Source: Paenibacillaceae bacterium | Lineage (GTDB): Bacteria > Bacillota > Bacilli > Paenibacillales > NBRC-103111 | Reading direction: 5' to 3' | Assembly (NCBI GenBank): GCA_029256185.1 | Contig: JAQSYI010000053.1 | Coordinates: forward strand, 1-51,438 | DNA: 51,438 nt | In this document: positions 8,525-16,474 of the stretch, one piece after another | How positions within the stretch are numbered: position 1 is the stretch's first letter | Layout: the number at the start of each line of letters is the position of its first letter | The notes under the pieces: generated by a model | The model's database searches: none | Told to the model about the DNA's origin: nothing | Seen by the model: only the letters and a program-made list of their open reading frames with translations | Position numbers and translations under genes: made by a program

Positions 8525-8746
8525 TTATTTCAGTTGATTGAGAATGGTGTTGTAGTGGTTCTGATGTTTTTTGCCGATATCGCGGACCATTTGGGACAAT
8601 TGCTGGCATTCCATCCGATTGGCCGCATCTTCGCATTTTTTGACCGCGAGCAGCTCCCAAGAGAGATAATCCTTGATATAATGCAATTCCTTATCCCCGA
8701 TTAGACTCCGGTCCTGGGTCATGGTGCTGTTCATTTGCTGTTGCAT
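8525..8746 (-). CDS. Small CotF-like coat protein
   Basis: This 73-residue protein is helical, with the pattern LIGDKELHYIKDYLSWELLAVKKCEDAANR. This pattern resembles the CotF/YraG-type half-domain in small coat proteins of spore formers. It precedes the larger CotF-like gene with a 17-nt gap, and GGAGG lies 11 nt before the ATG. The two could be a split version of one CotF fold. The single Cys could cross-link in the coat, but that is speculation. Confidence 0.8.
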   Translation of the reverse strand: MQQQMNSTMTQDRSLIGDKELHYIKDYLSWELLAVKKCEDAANRMECQQLSQMVRDIGKKHQNHYNTILNQLK

Positions 8747-8774
8747 CTTCCGTATCGCCTCCGTGAAGAGAATA

Positions 8775-8794
8775 AGCGAGCCTCAAGGCCCGCT
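8775..8794 (-). terminator. Probable terminator of the repeat-protein gene
   Basis: On the minus strand AGCGGGCC-TTGA-GGCTCGCT forms an 8-bp stem with one G-U pair, followed by a U/C-rich stretch. It lies between the repeat-protein stop and the CotF-like pair. Confidence 0.5.
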
Positions 8795-8818
8795 GTTTGA
8801 AACCTTGATCATCAGGTC

Positions 8819-9631
8819 TTAAAATTTGTTGGCGTTGAAATTATTATTGTAGCTGCTGTTGTTCTTCCCCGAACCGTATTGGCTTTGGACGGTTTGTTGG
8901 GAATCTGACCGCAGATAGTTGTCATGGCCGGCTTGATCTCCACGGTAGTTGGCCGTGTGGAAGGAGTTAGGCGAGACGAATTGGGTTTGCTGATTGGATT
9001 GGGACATGCCTGTGGCATTGTTCATGCCATATCCGGAAGTTCCGAAGTTTTGCGGGCCTGTATTGGTATTCATATTGCTGTAGTTGGATACGCCCATATT
9101 GCCGTTGCTTGCACCGGATTGATAGGAGCTTTGTCCGGGTTGCTGGGAATCCGACCGCAAATAGTTGTCGTGGCCGGCTTGATCTCCACGGTAATTGGCC
9201 GTGTGGAAGGAGTTAGGGGAAGCGAATTGGGTTTGATTCTGGTTATACCCGTTGCTCCCGTATCCGGAAGTGAAAGAGGTATTAACAGGTGTATAGCGGG
9301 CTTGCTGGCTTACGGAGGAGCCATAACCGGATTGGGACGTTTGGGCGGAGTCGGAGCGCAGATAGTTGTCATGACCCGGTTGGTCGCCGCGGTAGTTGGA
9401 CGTGTGAAAGTTTTGAGAACCGGTGTTGGAGAAATTGTTGGAGGCTTGTCCATATACGGAATTGACCGTACCTGTCGGTTGGAAAGGCTTTTGGAAGCCT
9501 TGATATTGGGAGTTCACGGTTTGGGTCCCGGAGAAAGAAGAAGGAAATTGGGAATCCGATCTCAGGTAATTGTCATGACCTTGTTGGTTTCCCCGATAAT
9601 TGGACGTATGGAATGGTTGGGATTGATGCAC
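8819..9631 (-). CDS. Low-complexity protein with four near-identical repeats
   Basis: I do not recognise a named family. The 270-residue protein is rich in Ser, Gln, Asn, Gly and Tyr and has no Cys, signal peptide or membrane segment. Four repeats lie at residues 7-27, 75-95, 142-162 and 224-244. Each reads FHT(S/A)NYRG, then (D/N)Q and one variable residue, then GHDNYLRSDS. Flexible spacers of 46-61 residues lie between, and the last two repeats share the lead-in QTQF-SPNS. The GTG start follows AGGAGG by 9 nt. It is read toward the CotF-like genes, so a spore coat or crust component is a fair guess. The corresponding DNA repeats are almost identical, suggesting recent internal duplication. 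Confidence 0.8.
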   Translation of the reverse strand: MHQSQPFHTSNYRGNQQGHDNYLRSDSQFPSSFSGTQTVNSQYQGFQKPFQPTGTVNSVYGQASNNFSNTGSQNFHTSNYRGDQPGHDNYLRSDSAQTSQSGYGSSVSQQARYTPVNTSFTSGYGSNGYNQNQTQFASPNSFHTANYRGDQAGHDNYLRSDSQQPGQSSYQSGASNGNMGVSNYSNMNTNTGPQNFGTSGYGMNNATGMSQSNQQTQFVSPNSFHTANYRGDQAGHDNYLRSDSQQTVQSQYGSGKNNSSYNNNFNANKF

Positions 9632-9781
9632 TTGAGAAATCCTCCTTTAGTGGATGGAACTTTAGTCTTCGCCGAAGGGCCGGCGGAATCGGCTTCCGTC
9701 AGCCTGGGTCCTCTCGAAGCCTCTATTAGTGTCCTCACCAAGTTGGAATTTATGATTGGAAAAAAATATATTTTTTTAACC

Positions 9782-10465
9782 TCAACGCCCGGCCGTTCTC
9801 TCCCGGGATGCCTGATCAACCAGGGTCCGCAAGCCTGCCGCGGCTCCTGCCGGATCAGCGGTGCGGGTAATGGCCGAGACAACTGCTGCGCCATCCGCTC
9901 CCGCTGTTACCACACCGGCAACATTCCCGGCATGAATGCCGCCAATGCCCACCATGGGAATGCCTGATGTTTGGGCCAACTCCTCAATCAATGCCAAACC
10001 GATAGCCTCCCCGGCATCCAATTTGGTTGCTGTTGAGTAAACCGGTCCGACACCCAGATAATCCGCCCCCTGCTCCAGAGCCCAGCGTGCTTCCTCCGCA
10101 TCCCCTGCGGATATACCCACAATCCGGTCAGGTCCGATCAGCTTGCGGACTTCCACTCCCGGCAAATCATCCTGCCCCACATGTACACCGTCCGCATCCA
10201 GCAGAAGCGCCACATCTACCCGGTCGTTCACGATAAACGGGATGCTCATCCTGCGGCACAGTTCCCTCAACTGTCGTCCTTCCGGGAGCACATCCCTAAG
10301 CGGCTTGTCCTTCTCCCGGAGCTGAATCATGGTTGCGCCTCCTTCAATAGCCGCACGGGCAATCTCCACTGCGCTTCTGCCCGCATAACCGTCCAGGCTC
10401 ATAACCAGATACACTCTCAGCTGCCTCCGCAATTCATCTGCAGCTGCAGCATGTCCTTTTTGCAT
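9782..10465 (-). CDS. thiE: Thiamine-phosphate synthase
   Basis: ThiE joins hydroxymethylpyrimidine diphosphate with thiazole phosphate carboxylate to make thiamine phosphate. The 227-residue TIM barrel has the expected segments: GGATMIQLREKD for pyrimidine and pyrophosphate binding, IVNDRVDVALLLDADGVHVG with the metal-binding Asp, GVGPVYSTATK, and the terminal phosphate-binding GIGGI and GADGAAVVSAI. I chose the ATG at 10465 with GGAGAGG upstream. No other thi gene and no TPP riboswitch is visible around it. Confidence 0.93.
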   Translation of the reverse strand: MQKGHAAAADELRRQLRVYLVMSLDGYAGRSAVEIARAAIEGGATMIQLREKDKPLRDVLPEGRQLRELCRRMSIPFIVNDRVDVALLLDADGVHVGQDDLPGVEVRKLIGPDRIVGISAGDAEEARWALEQGADYLGVGPVYSTATKLDAGEAIGLALIEELAQTSGIPMVGIGGIHAGNVAGVVTAGADGAAVVSAITRTADPAGAAAGLRTLVDQASRERTAGR

Positions 10466-10504
10466 CTCCGCACACCCTCTCCACACACTTGGATTCCAGC
10501 CAAA

Positions 10505-10531
10505 AGACGGCCTGGCTGAAGCAGGCCGTCT
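10505..10531 (-). terminator. Terminator-like hairpin after the CoA-binding gene
   Basis: The arms AGACGGCCTG and CAGGCCGTCT (10 bp) enclose a 7-nt loop. The hairpin lies 50 nt beyond the CoA-binding protein stop, and the minus-strand side continues into a short T-containing stretch. Confidence 0.6.
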
Positions 10532-10580
10532 CCCGTGTTGAAGCTTATTCGCGGGACCTTGCTCTGGAAGAACAACGTCC

Positions 10581-11015
10581 TTATTGCCCGGGCCTGGCCG
10601 GACGCAGGATCGCGTCCTCCACTTTGATGCAACGGTCCATAATGACCTTCAAGCCGCCCGCCTCTGCTGTCTCCGCCGCTTCCTCATTAATAATCCCCTG
10701 CTGCAGCCACAGCACCTTGGCTCCGACGCTTACCGCTTCCTCGGCAACCGGACCGCAGAACTCGCTGCGCCGGAATACGTTGACAATATCGATGGGTTCC
10801 GGAACCTCGCTTAAGCTGGAGTAGCGCTTCTCCCCGAGAATCGTATCTCCTCCCATGGGATTGACGGGAATAATCCGGTAGCCTCTGTCTTTCATGGCTG
10901 CAGCCACCATATGGGAGGTCCTGTCCGGACTGTCGGATAAGCCTACTACTGCAATGGTGCGTGTTTGTTCAAGAATCTTCCTGATTTCATCCCTGTCAGG
11001 GTTGGCAAATGCCAT
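10581..11015 (-). CDS. CoA-binding domain protein (YccU type)
   Basis: This 144-residue Rossmann-fold protein belongs to the small CoA-binding family related to the N-terminal domain of succinyl-CoA synthetase alpha subunits. The N-terminal nucleotide loop is IAVVGLSDSPDRTSHMVA. A second segment, DIVNVFRRSEFC, and a late stretch, VLWLQQGIINEEAAETAE, are typical of the family. Its physiological role is not known. I chose the ATG at 11015 because AGGAGG lies 9 nt upstream. The longer open frame runs into the repeat element at 11058-11224. Confidence 0.88.
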   Translation of the reverse strand: MAFANPDRDEIRKILEQTRTIAVVGLSDSPDRTSHMVAAAMKDRGYRIIPVNPMGGDTILGEKRYSSLSEVPEPIDIVNVFRRSEFCGPVAEEAVSVGAKVLWLQQGIINEEAAETAEAGGLKVIMDRCIKVEDAILRPARPGQ

Positions 11016-11057
11016 AACCGGTCGCCTCCTTATGATTGGATAGAACTGTGCAAAAAC

Positions 11058-11224
11058 TAGGGCGTGTTGGATACTCCGAGGGGAGCAGATTGTACAGAAT
11101 TTTCGTTTCTGGCAAGGCACTTTTGCGCAGGCGTACCGGGGACCCCGGGCCAAGCGAAAGTAACGCAGCCAGGGGCGAAAAGGCAGTGGAAGATGCCCTC
11201 AAGCGAGTTTTCAGACACGCCCTA
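11058..11224. repeat. MITE-like element, copy 1 (167 bp)
   Basis: The terminal inverted repeats are TAGGGCGTGT and ACACGCCCTA. The interior contains GAGGGGAGCAGATT, GGCAAGGCACTTTTG, GCAGGC-TACCGG and AGGGGCGAAAAGGC, all shared in the same order with copy 2 at 36372-36535. No open reading frame is present, so any mobility would need an enzyme in trans. The right end supplies the stop codon of the C39 peptidase gene. Confidence 0.8.
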
Positions 11225-12061
11225 AGAAGCAGGATCATACGAAAGCGCCTGCTGCCCCATAACCTCCCAGGTCTCAATGAACTGGGCTTTGTTGACGGCA
11301 AATTTCCCCTTGCCTGTCCACGGGTCATTCACATACACACTTTCTTCGTCGTAGCCCACCAGAAGAACCGCATGCTCCATAAAAGTGGTCTCGATGGGTC
11401 CGGTGGGAGTCTCCCAGGTCAGCCACTTGCCGGGAGGAGGCACCTTGAAATCAATGGTCGTCCAGACCACAGAAGGAATGCCCTCCGACAGCCGCTGTTC
11501 CAATTCATCGAAGGAGCCGCGCGTAAGATCCACGGCTGTGGGCAGATACTTCTCCAGAAGTTGGAACAAAGCGCCGTGGTAGATGCCGAACCCTCTCCCC
11601 TTGCCGGTGATCTCCCCGACGAAGCCCACGTTGGGATTGCCCCAGAAGGCGGGGGTTCCGTCGGCTTTTTTGGTCATGGGGGTGGGATCACGGGGCATAT
11701 CAGGCAACAGCTCCATCTTGGTTTTCGCCACCCCTGCATAATTGAGAAGCATGGCCAAGCTGGTAATCTCGCAGCCTGAAGGAAGCTCCGGGTGCTGGCG
11801 GTAGATGGGAGCCTCAAGCAGCACAGACGCCTTTTTCTCCGGCCGGGCCGAAGGAGCGGGGGAAGGCGACGGCGAAGCGGACGGCGGTTCCGCCAACACG
11901 CCGGCATAAGGAGCGGCTTCCACATACTTATAGGAAAAGGCCCATTCTTTTCCCGTTATTCTGCCATACAGAAGCACACTGAATACACCGCTGGAAAACA
12001 CCAGTCCCACCAGCATGAAGAAGCCGGCCATATATTTAAGCACATTCCAAAGCTTGCCCAT
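11222..12061 (-). CDS. C39-type cysteine peptidase domain protein, membrane anchored
   Basis: This 279-residue protein has an N-terminal membrane anchor (residues about 10-32), a Pro/Ser linker around 58-75 and a papain-like C39 domain (YvpB group). The catalytic Cys is in LPSGCEITSLAMLLNYAG, the His in MEHAVLLVGYDE and the third polar residue in VNDPWTG. It is probably extracytoplasmic and may process peptides or the cell wall. The substrate is unknown. The TAG stop at 11222-11224 is the first three bases of the TAGGGCGTGT terminus of the neighbouring repeat element, so the C-terminus after DPAS may have been set by the insertion. Confidence 0.85.
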   Translation of the reverse strand: MGKLWNVLKYMAGFFMLVGLVFSSGVFSVLLYGRITGKEWAFSYKYVEAAPYAGVLAEPPSASPSPSPAPSARPEKKASVLLEAPIYRQHPELPSGCEITSLAMLLNYAGVAKTKMELLPDMPRDPTPMTKKADGTPAFWGNPNVGFVGEITGKGRGFGIYHGALFQLLEKYLPTAVDLTRGSFDELEQRLSEGIPSVVWTTIDFKVPPPGKWLTWETPTGPIETTFMEHAVLLVGYDEESVYVNDPWTGKGKFAVNKAQFIETWEVMGQQALSYDPAS

Positions 12062-12201
12062 TTTAAGATCACTCTTTTCTGTGAAAATGCGTTGACCGCA
12101 TTCCCATACGGAGGCTCCTCTCCCAAAGGCAGGCGGATATGCCTGGAAGCACCGCGCCGCTTTGGGGGGGATTCTGGTTAGTCGGGTTCCCGTTCATTAC
12201 A

Positions 12202-13506
12202 TTACTGGGGCTGGAATTCAATGTCCGCCCCCAGAGACAGCAGATGATCGAAATATTGAGGATAGGATTTGGCTACATGATGGGCATCCTTGATCACAAT
12301 GCCTTGCTCCGAACGGAGGCCTACAATGGTCAGCGCCATAATGACCCGGTGGTCGTAATGGGCGTTAATCTCCACTCCACCCTTCACACCCTCCGGCTTG
12401 CCGTGAACGATAATCTCACTTTGGCGTTCTTCCACATGGGCTCCCGCCTTGTTAAGCTCTGTAACAAAATCCGTGATGCGGTCGCATTCCTTAAAGCGCA
12501 GATTCTCCACATTATAGAACCGGGTTGTCCCTTCGGCAAAAACACTGGCAGCCACCATCGCGAGCACACCGTCGGTAAAATGGTCCCCGTCAAACTCTCC
12601 GCCCTTCAGCTTGCCGTTGCCGGTTACATGAACGGTTCCGTTCTCATGGACCAATGGCACTCCCATGGTGCGGAGCACATCGACAACCGCCCGCTCCCCC
12701 TGCCTGCTGCCTTCTGCCAAACGATGGACAAGCACATCCGAACTGGTAACGGCTGCTGCGGCAAGGATGGCGGCAGATCCCGGATAATCACCCTGCACCA
12801 CGTATTCCTTGGCGGCATAACGCTGGCGGCCCGGAATCCGGTAATACATTAAATCTTCGCTGGCCGCAACCAAAATTCCTGCCTGCTCCATCACTTCCAG
12901 CGTCTGTCCCACAATTACCTTGGACTTGAGGTCATGGAGCACCTGAATCTCGCTGTCTTCATCAAGCAGCGGGGTCATGAACAGCAGGGAGCTTAAGAAC
13001 TGGGAGCTGACGCTGCCGGAGACGGTGATCTTGCCGCCGCGCGGCGCCCCGCCGCGGATGGTGATGGGCAGCTTCCCTTCCCGGTGCCCGACCTGGACAC
13101 CCATCTGGCCCAGAGCATCAATCAGATCGTTATGGGGACGTTTGCCGAGAGACTCGGGGTATTGGTTGACAAAGGTAACATCGGGGCAAAAGGCGGCCAC
13201 GGACATCAAAAACCGCAGCACCGCGCCGGCATTGCCCACATCAAGCTCCTTGACCGGGTTGGGATGACGCCCGAAGCCCTTGATGGTCATCTTGGCTTCG
13301 TCTTCCTCCACGACCGCTCCCAAATCCCGGATGCAGCGGCGCATGGCATCGCTGTCCTCGCTGTGGGCGGGATAATGGACCGTGCTGGTGCCCTCGGCCA
13401 AAGCGCCGATCAGCAGATAGCGGGTGGTGTAATTCTTGGATGATAGAGCCTGTATTTCACCCCGAAGAGACGGGGTAGGCCGGACAATGGCATTGAAACC
13501 TTTCAT
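12202..13506 (-). CDS. aroA: 3-phosphoshikimate 1-carboxyvinyltransferase (EPSP synthase), divergent
   Basis: EPSP synthase joins PEP and shikimate-3-phosphate in the sixth step of the shikimate pathway. The 434-residue protein has the two-lobed fold and the late motifs RFKECDRITDF and HYDHRVIMAL. The N-terminal Lys/Arg motif is SSKNYTTRYLL, where the family usually has SKSxSNR. The PEP/glyphosate loop reads GNAGAVLRFL at residues 91-100 instead of NAGTAMRPL. It is therefore a divergent class. I chose the ATG at 13506 because GGAGGG precedes it. aroK lies about 600 nt away. A weak promoter, TTGGTA-N18-TATTAC, lies upstream. Confidence 0.9.
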   Translation of the reverse strand: MKGFNAIVRPTPSLRGEIQALSSKNYTTRYLLIGALAEGTSTVHYPAHSEDSDAMRRCIRDLGAVVEEDEAKMTIKGFGRHPNPVKELDVGNAGAVLRFLMSVAAFCPDVTFVNQYPESLGKRPHNDLIDALGQMGVQVGHREGKLPITIRGGAPRGGKITVSGSVSSQFLSSLLFMTPLLDEDSEIQVLHDLKSKVIVGQTLEVMEQAGILVAASEDLMYYRIPGRQRYAAKEYVVQGDYPGSAAILAAAAVTSSDVLVHRLAEGSRQGERAVVDVLRTMGVPLVHENGTVHVTGNGKLKGGEFDGDHFTDGVLAMVAASVFAEGTTRFYNVENLRFKECDRITDFVTELNKAGAHVEERQSEIIVHGKPEGVKGGVEINAHYDHRVIMALTIVGLRSEQGIVIKDAHHVAKSYPQYFDHLLSLGADIEFQPQ

Positions 13507-13621
13507 GAGCGGATACCCTCCAACAAACGGCCGGACAAGGCCTGTAATAGTTATTGACAGTTTACCATACCAACTCTGGCTTGGGAACCCATGGCAGCGG
13601 CGTCTAAGGCACACAGTTGAT

Positions 13622-13650
13622 TTGACTGCGTGCCGTGAATCGGCTAGGCT
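13622..13650 (+). promoter_or_regulatory. Putative promoter of the rhodanese gene
   Basis: TTGACT (13622-13627) and TAGGCT (13645-13650) are 17 nt apart, about 58 nt upstream of the rhodanese ATG in the aroA/rhodanese divergent gap. Confidence 0.45.
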
Positions 13651-13707
13651 AGGAAGCAGAAGGGCCTTGATCTTAAGGTCCGACACAACGTTGCCGGAGG
13701 TGCCCAG

Positions 13708-14010
13708 ATGCCAGGTGTGGAATGGATTATGCCAGATGAAATCCGCGGGCGGCTTGAACGCGGTGAAGCATTAAACATTGTGGACGTGAGGGAAGCTGAG
13801 GAGGTTGCCGAAGGAATGATTCCGGGAGCACGGCATATTCCATTGGGTGAGCTTCCAGTACGGCTTCACGAAATCGAAAGATCCGGCGAGATCATCCTGG
13901 TTTGCCGCAGCGGCAACCGCAGCGGGCGGGCCGGTGAATATCTGGCCGAGCTGGGCGTTGACGGGCTTAAGAACATGTACGGCGGCATGCTGGCTTACGG
14001 CGAGCCATAA
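13708..14010 (+). CDS. Rhodanese-like sulfurtransferase
   Basis: This 100-residue single-domain rhodanese carries persulfide on Cys66 in the active-site loop VCRSGNRSG. The N-terminal NIVDVREAEEVAEGMIPGARHIP segment is the other family hallmark. It acts in the cytosol in sulfur transfer or thiol detoxification, and the partner is unknown. GGAGGTG lies before the ATG. It is divergent from aroA and convergent with aroK. Confidence 0.9.
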   Translation: MPGVEWIMPDEIRGRLERGEALNIVDVREAEEVAEGMIPGARHIPLGELPVRLHEIERSGEIILVCRSGNRSGRAGEYLAELGVDGLKNMYGGMLAYGEP

Positions 14011-14079
14011 GAAGGATTCTTCGTTAAGCTGCAGGACTCCGCCCTTTGCTGCACTTTGCGGAGCAGCTCGCAAGCAAGC

Positions 14080-14583
14080 TTATGGCCTGAGCCTCCGGAT
14101 GATCAGTTCTGCAATCCGGGCAACGTCCAGCAGGTCCGTATCGATTTGAAGCGGGGCAAATCCGTAGGCGGAACGCCTCGTTTCCATCAAGGTACGGACC
14201 CGTTCTTCCACATTTCCTTGCAGGAGAGGCCGGTTCCCGTCCCCCCGAACCCTCTCTACAATCACCGGTTCCGACGCGTTAAGCGCCACGACCAACCCGC
14301 CTTGCAGCATCAGGCGGCGGTTTTCTTCCCTAAGGACGGCTCCCCCTCCGGTAGACACTACCTGGCCTTCCTGCCGCAGCAAGTCCTGCAACGCTTGGGT
14401 TTCCAATTGGCGAAAAGACGCTTCCCCTTGCTCGGCGAACAATTGCGGAATACTCCTGCCCGCCCTCTCTTCCACATAATGATCCGTATCCGCAAAAGCC
14501 CAGCCCAATTGGCCGGCTACTTCCCGTCCCACGGTCGTTTTTCCCGTACCCATGAAGCCTACCAATACAACGTTCTTGTACAT
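14080..14583 (-). CDS. aroK: Shikimate kinase
   Basis: Shikimate kinase phosphorylates shikimate with ATP, just before the AroA step. The 167-residue protein has the P-loop GFMGTGKTT (residues 9-17), the shikimate-binding DTDHYVEE, the Walker-B-like STGGGAVLREE and the lid RPLLQG. I chose the ATG at 14583 with GGAAGGG upstream. Two earlier in-frame ATGs have no good binding site. It is separated from aroA only by the rhodanese gene on the opposite strand. Confidence 0.94.
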   Translation of the reverse strand: MYKNVVLVGFMGTGKTTVGREVAGQLGWAFADTDHYVEERAGRSIPQLFAEQGEASFRQLETQALQDLLRQEGQVVSTGGGAVLREENRRLMLQGGLVVALNASEPVIVERVRGDGNRPLLQGNVEERVRTLMETRRSAYGFAPLQIDTDLLDVARIAELIIRRLRP

Positions 14584-14705
14584 GCCTGTTTCCCTTCCTT
14601 GTGGCTTTCTCATATTAAAACCGCGGCAATCACGAATAATTTCCAATTTCTCTAGTAAAGATGATAGTAGAAGATTTATAAATCAGAGAGGAGAACCTGA
14701 TTGCC

Positions 14706-14999
14706 ATGTGCCAAGAAAACAGCCGCGATGCCGCGGGACGCAAGCTGGAGCTGCTGCTTGATCCCTATCATCCTCTGTGCAGGGAAGATGTGGTGTGGCT
14801 ACTCGAATATATCAAAAAAAAGGTGGCGGAGGAAGACCCCAGCCTTCTGGAGCTTACCCCGCCACGCCTTTTGCGCAACTTCCGCTATTTCGCCGAAATT
14901 TCCACGCTGCTGATCAATAACCGTACGGTAGGCGACCAGGACGCGCAGCGGTTAAAGCAGTGGCTCTCGGAGGCAGCCTTCGGCCTCCGGGACAAATAG
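14706..14999 (+). CDS. Conserved hypothetical protein
   Basis: I do not recognise this 97-residue protein. It is soluble and mostly helical, with the stretch LLDPYHPLCREDVVWLLEYI and a late LLINNRTVGDQDAQRLKQWL. It lacks a signal peptide. The ATG follows an AGAGGAGA site by 11 nt. The last codons contain a GC-rich hairpin (14966-14987) that may help terminate this gene or the convergent gnd gene. Confidence 0.65.
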   Translation: MCQENSRDAAGRKLELLLDPYHPLCREDVVWLLEYIKKKVAEEDPSLLELTPPRLLRNFRYFAEISTLLINNRTVGDQDAQRLKQWLSEAAFGLRDK

Positions 15000-15019
15000 C
15001 CGCCCTGCTCATGCAATTC

Positions 15020-16432
15020 TTAGTTCTCCAGCCATTGATGATGGAAGAACCCGTCCTTGTCCACACGCTCATAGGTGTGCGCTCCGAAATAATCCCGTTG
15101 GGCCTGCAGCAGGTTGGCCGGCAGACGGGCCGTCCGGTAGCTGTCATAATAAGACAGGGCTGAGGAGAAAGCGGGAACGGGGATGCCCAGGGTGACTGCG
15201 GCGGCAACCACCTTGCGCCAGGAATCCTGGTACTTCACAATCACGCTGTTGAAATAGTCGTCCAACAGAAGATTGCGCAGCTCCGGATTGCGGTCATAGG
15301 CATCCTTGATATTTTGCAGGAAGGCCGCCCGGATAATGCAGCCGCCCCGGAAGATCATGGCGATGCTGCCGTAATCCAGATTCCATCCATACTCCTCAGA
15401 AGCTGCTCTCATCTGGGCGAAGCCTTGGGCATAGGAGCAGATCTTGCTGGCATACAGAGCCTGGCGGACCGCTTCTATGAACGCTTCCTTCTCAATAGCC
15501 AGAGGCGCCGCCTCAGGCCCCTTCAGCACCTTGCTCGCCGCAACCCGCTCATCCTTCATGGCGGAGATGAAGCGGGCGAATACGGATTCCGTAATCAGGG
15601 AGAGATGAACCCCCAAATCCAGGGAGCTTTGGCTGGTCCACTTGCCGGTTCCCTTCTGGCCGGCAGTGTCCTTGATGATATCCACCATAGGCTTGCCTGT
15701 CTCCGGGTCAAGCTTGGAGAAGATATCCGCCGTAATCTCAATCAGGTAGCTGTCCAGCTCACCCTTGTTCCACTCCGCAAAAATCTCATGCAGCTGCGCC
15801 GCATCAAGACCAAGACCGTCCTTGAGCAGCTGGTACGCCTCGCAGATAAGCTGCATATCCCCGTACTCAATGCCGTTATGCACCATCTTCACATAGTGGC
15901 CTGCGCCGTCCGGACCGATATATGTACAGCAAGGATCTCCTTTTACCTTCGCAGAGATGGCTGTCAGAATAGGCTCTACCAGCTCATAGGCATCCCTCTG
16001 TCCGCCCGGCATAATCGCCGGCCCCTTCAGGGCACCTTCCTCCCCGCCCGACACGCCTGTGCCGATGAACCGGAAGCCCTTCTCCTGAAGCTCCTTGTTG
16101 CGGCGCTGGGTATCCGGGAAGAAGGCGTTGCCGCCGTCAATCAGAATATCGCCCTGATCCAGGTAGGGAATCAGCTGGTTAATGGTATCATCCGTCGGTT
16201 TGCCGGCTTTGACCATAATCAGGATTCTTCTGGGGGTTTCCAGGGATTGTACGAATTCCTCCACTGAGTAGGTCCCCGTCAACTGCTTGCCGGGATTCTC
16301 CTCCAGAATCTCCCTTGTTTTCTCGGGGGAACGGTTGTACACGGAGACGGTAAAGCCTCTGCTCTCGATATTCAGAGCCAGATTCTTGCCCATTACGGCC
16401 AGACCGACCACTCCGATTTGCTGCTTTGACAT
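15020..16432 (-). CDS. gnd: 6-phosphogluconate dehydrogenase, decarboxylating
   Basis: Gnd oxidises and decarboxylates 6-phosphogluconate to ribulose-5-phosphate, making NADPH or NADH. The 470-residue protein has the N-terminal dinucleotide loop GLAVMGKNLA, the family signature SGGEEGALKGPAIMPGG, and the catalytic VKMVHNGIEYGDM. The C-terminal all-helical domain ends in AHTYERVDKDGFFHHQW. It is the last gene of the uronate/gluconate operon, 42 nt after the SDR gene, and would consume the product of GntK. Its place next to gntK resembles the gnt operon logic of Bacillus, but no gluconate permease is present. Confidence 0.96.
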   Translation of the reverse strand: MSKQQIGVVGLAVMGKNLALNIESRGFTVSVYNRSPEKTREILEENPGKQLTGTYSVEEFVQSLETPRRILIMVKAGKPTDDTINQLIPYLDQGDILIDGGNAFFPDTQRRNKELQEKGFRFIGTGVSGGEEGALKGPAIMPGGQRDAYELVEPILTAISAKVKGDPCCTYIGPDGAGHYVKMVHNGIEYGDMQLICEAYQLLKDGLGLDAAQLHEIFAEWNKGELDSYLIEITADIFSKLDPETGKPMVDIIKDTAGQKGTGKWTSQSSLDLGVHLSLITESVFARFISAMKDERVAASKVLKGPEAAPLAIEKEAFIEAVRQALYASKICSYAQGFAQMRAASEEYGWNLDYGSIAMIFRGGCIIRAAFLQNIKDAYDRNPELRNLLLDDYFNSVIVKYQDSWRKVVAAAVTLGIPVPAFSSALSYYDSYRTARLPANLLQAQRDYFGAHTYERVDKDGFFHHQWLEN

Positions 16433-16474
16433 GGTATCTCATCCTTTCGCTCTCATGATTGTCTGTCAATAAGG

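Noticed and set aside
9782..10580. TPP riboswitch before thiE
   Set aside because: The short upstream gap holds only a terminator hairpin. The conserved riboswitch core segments are not visible.
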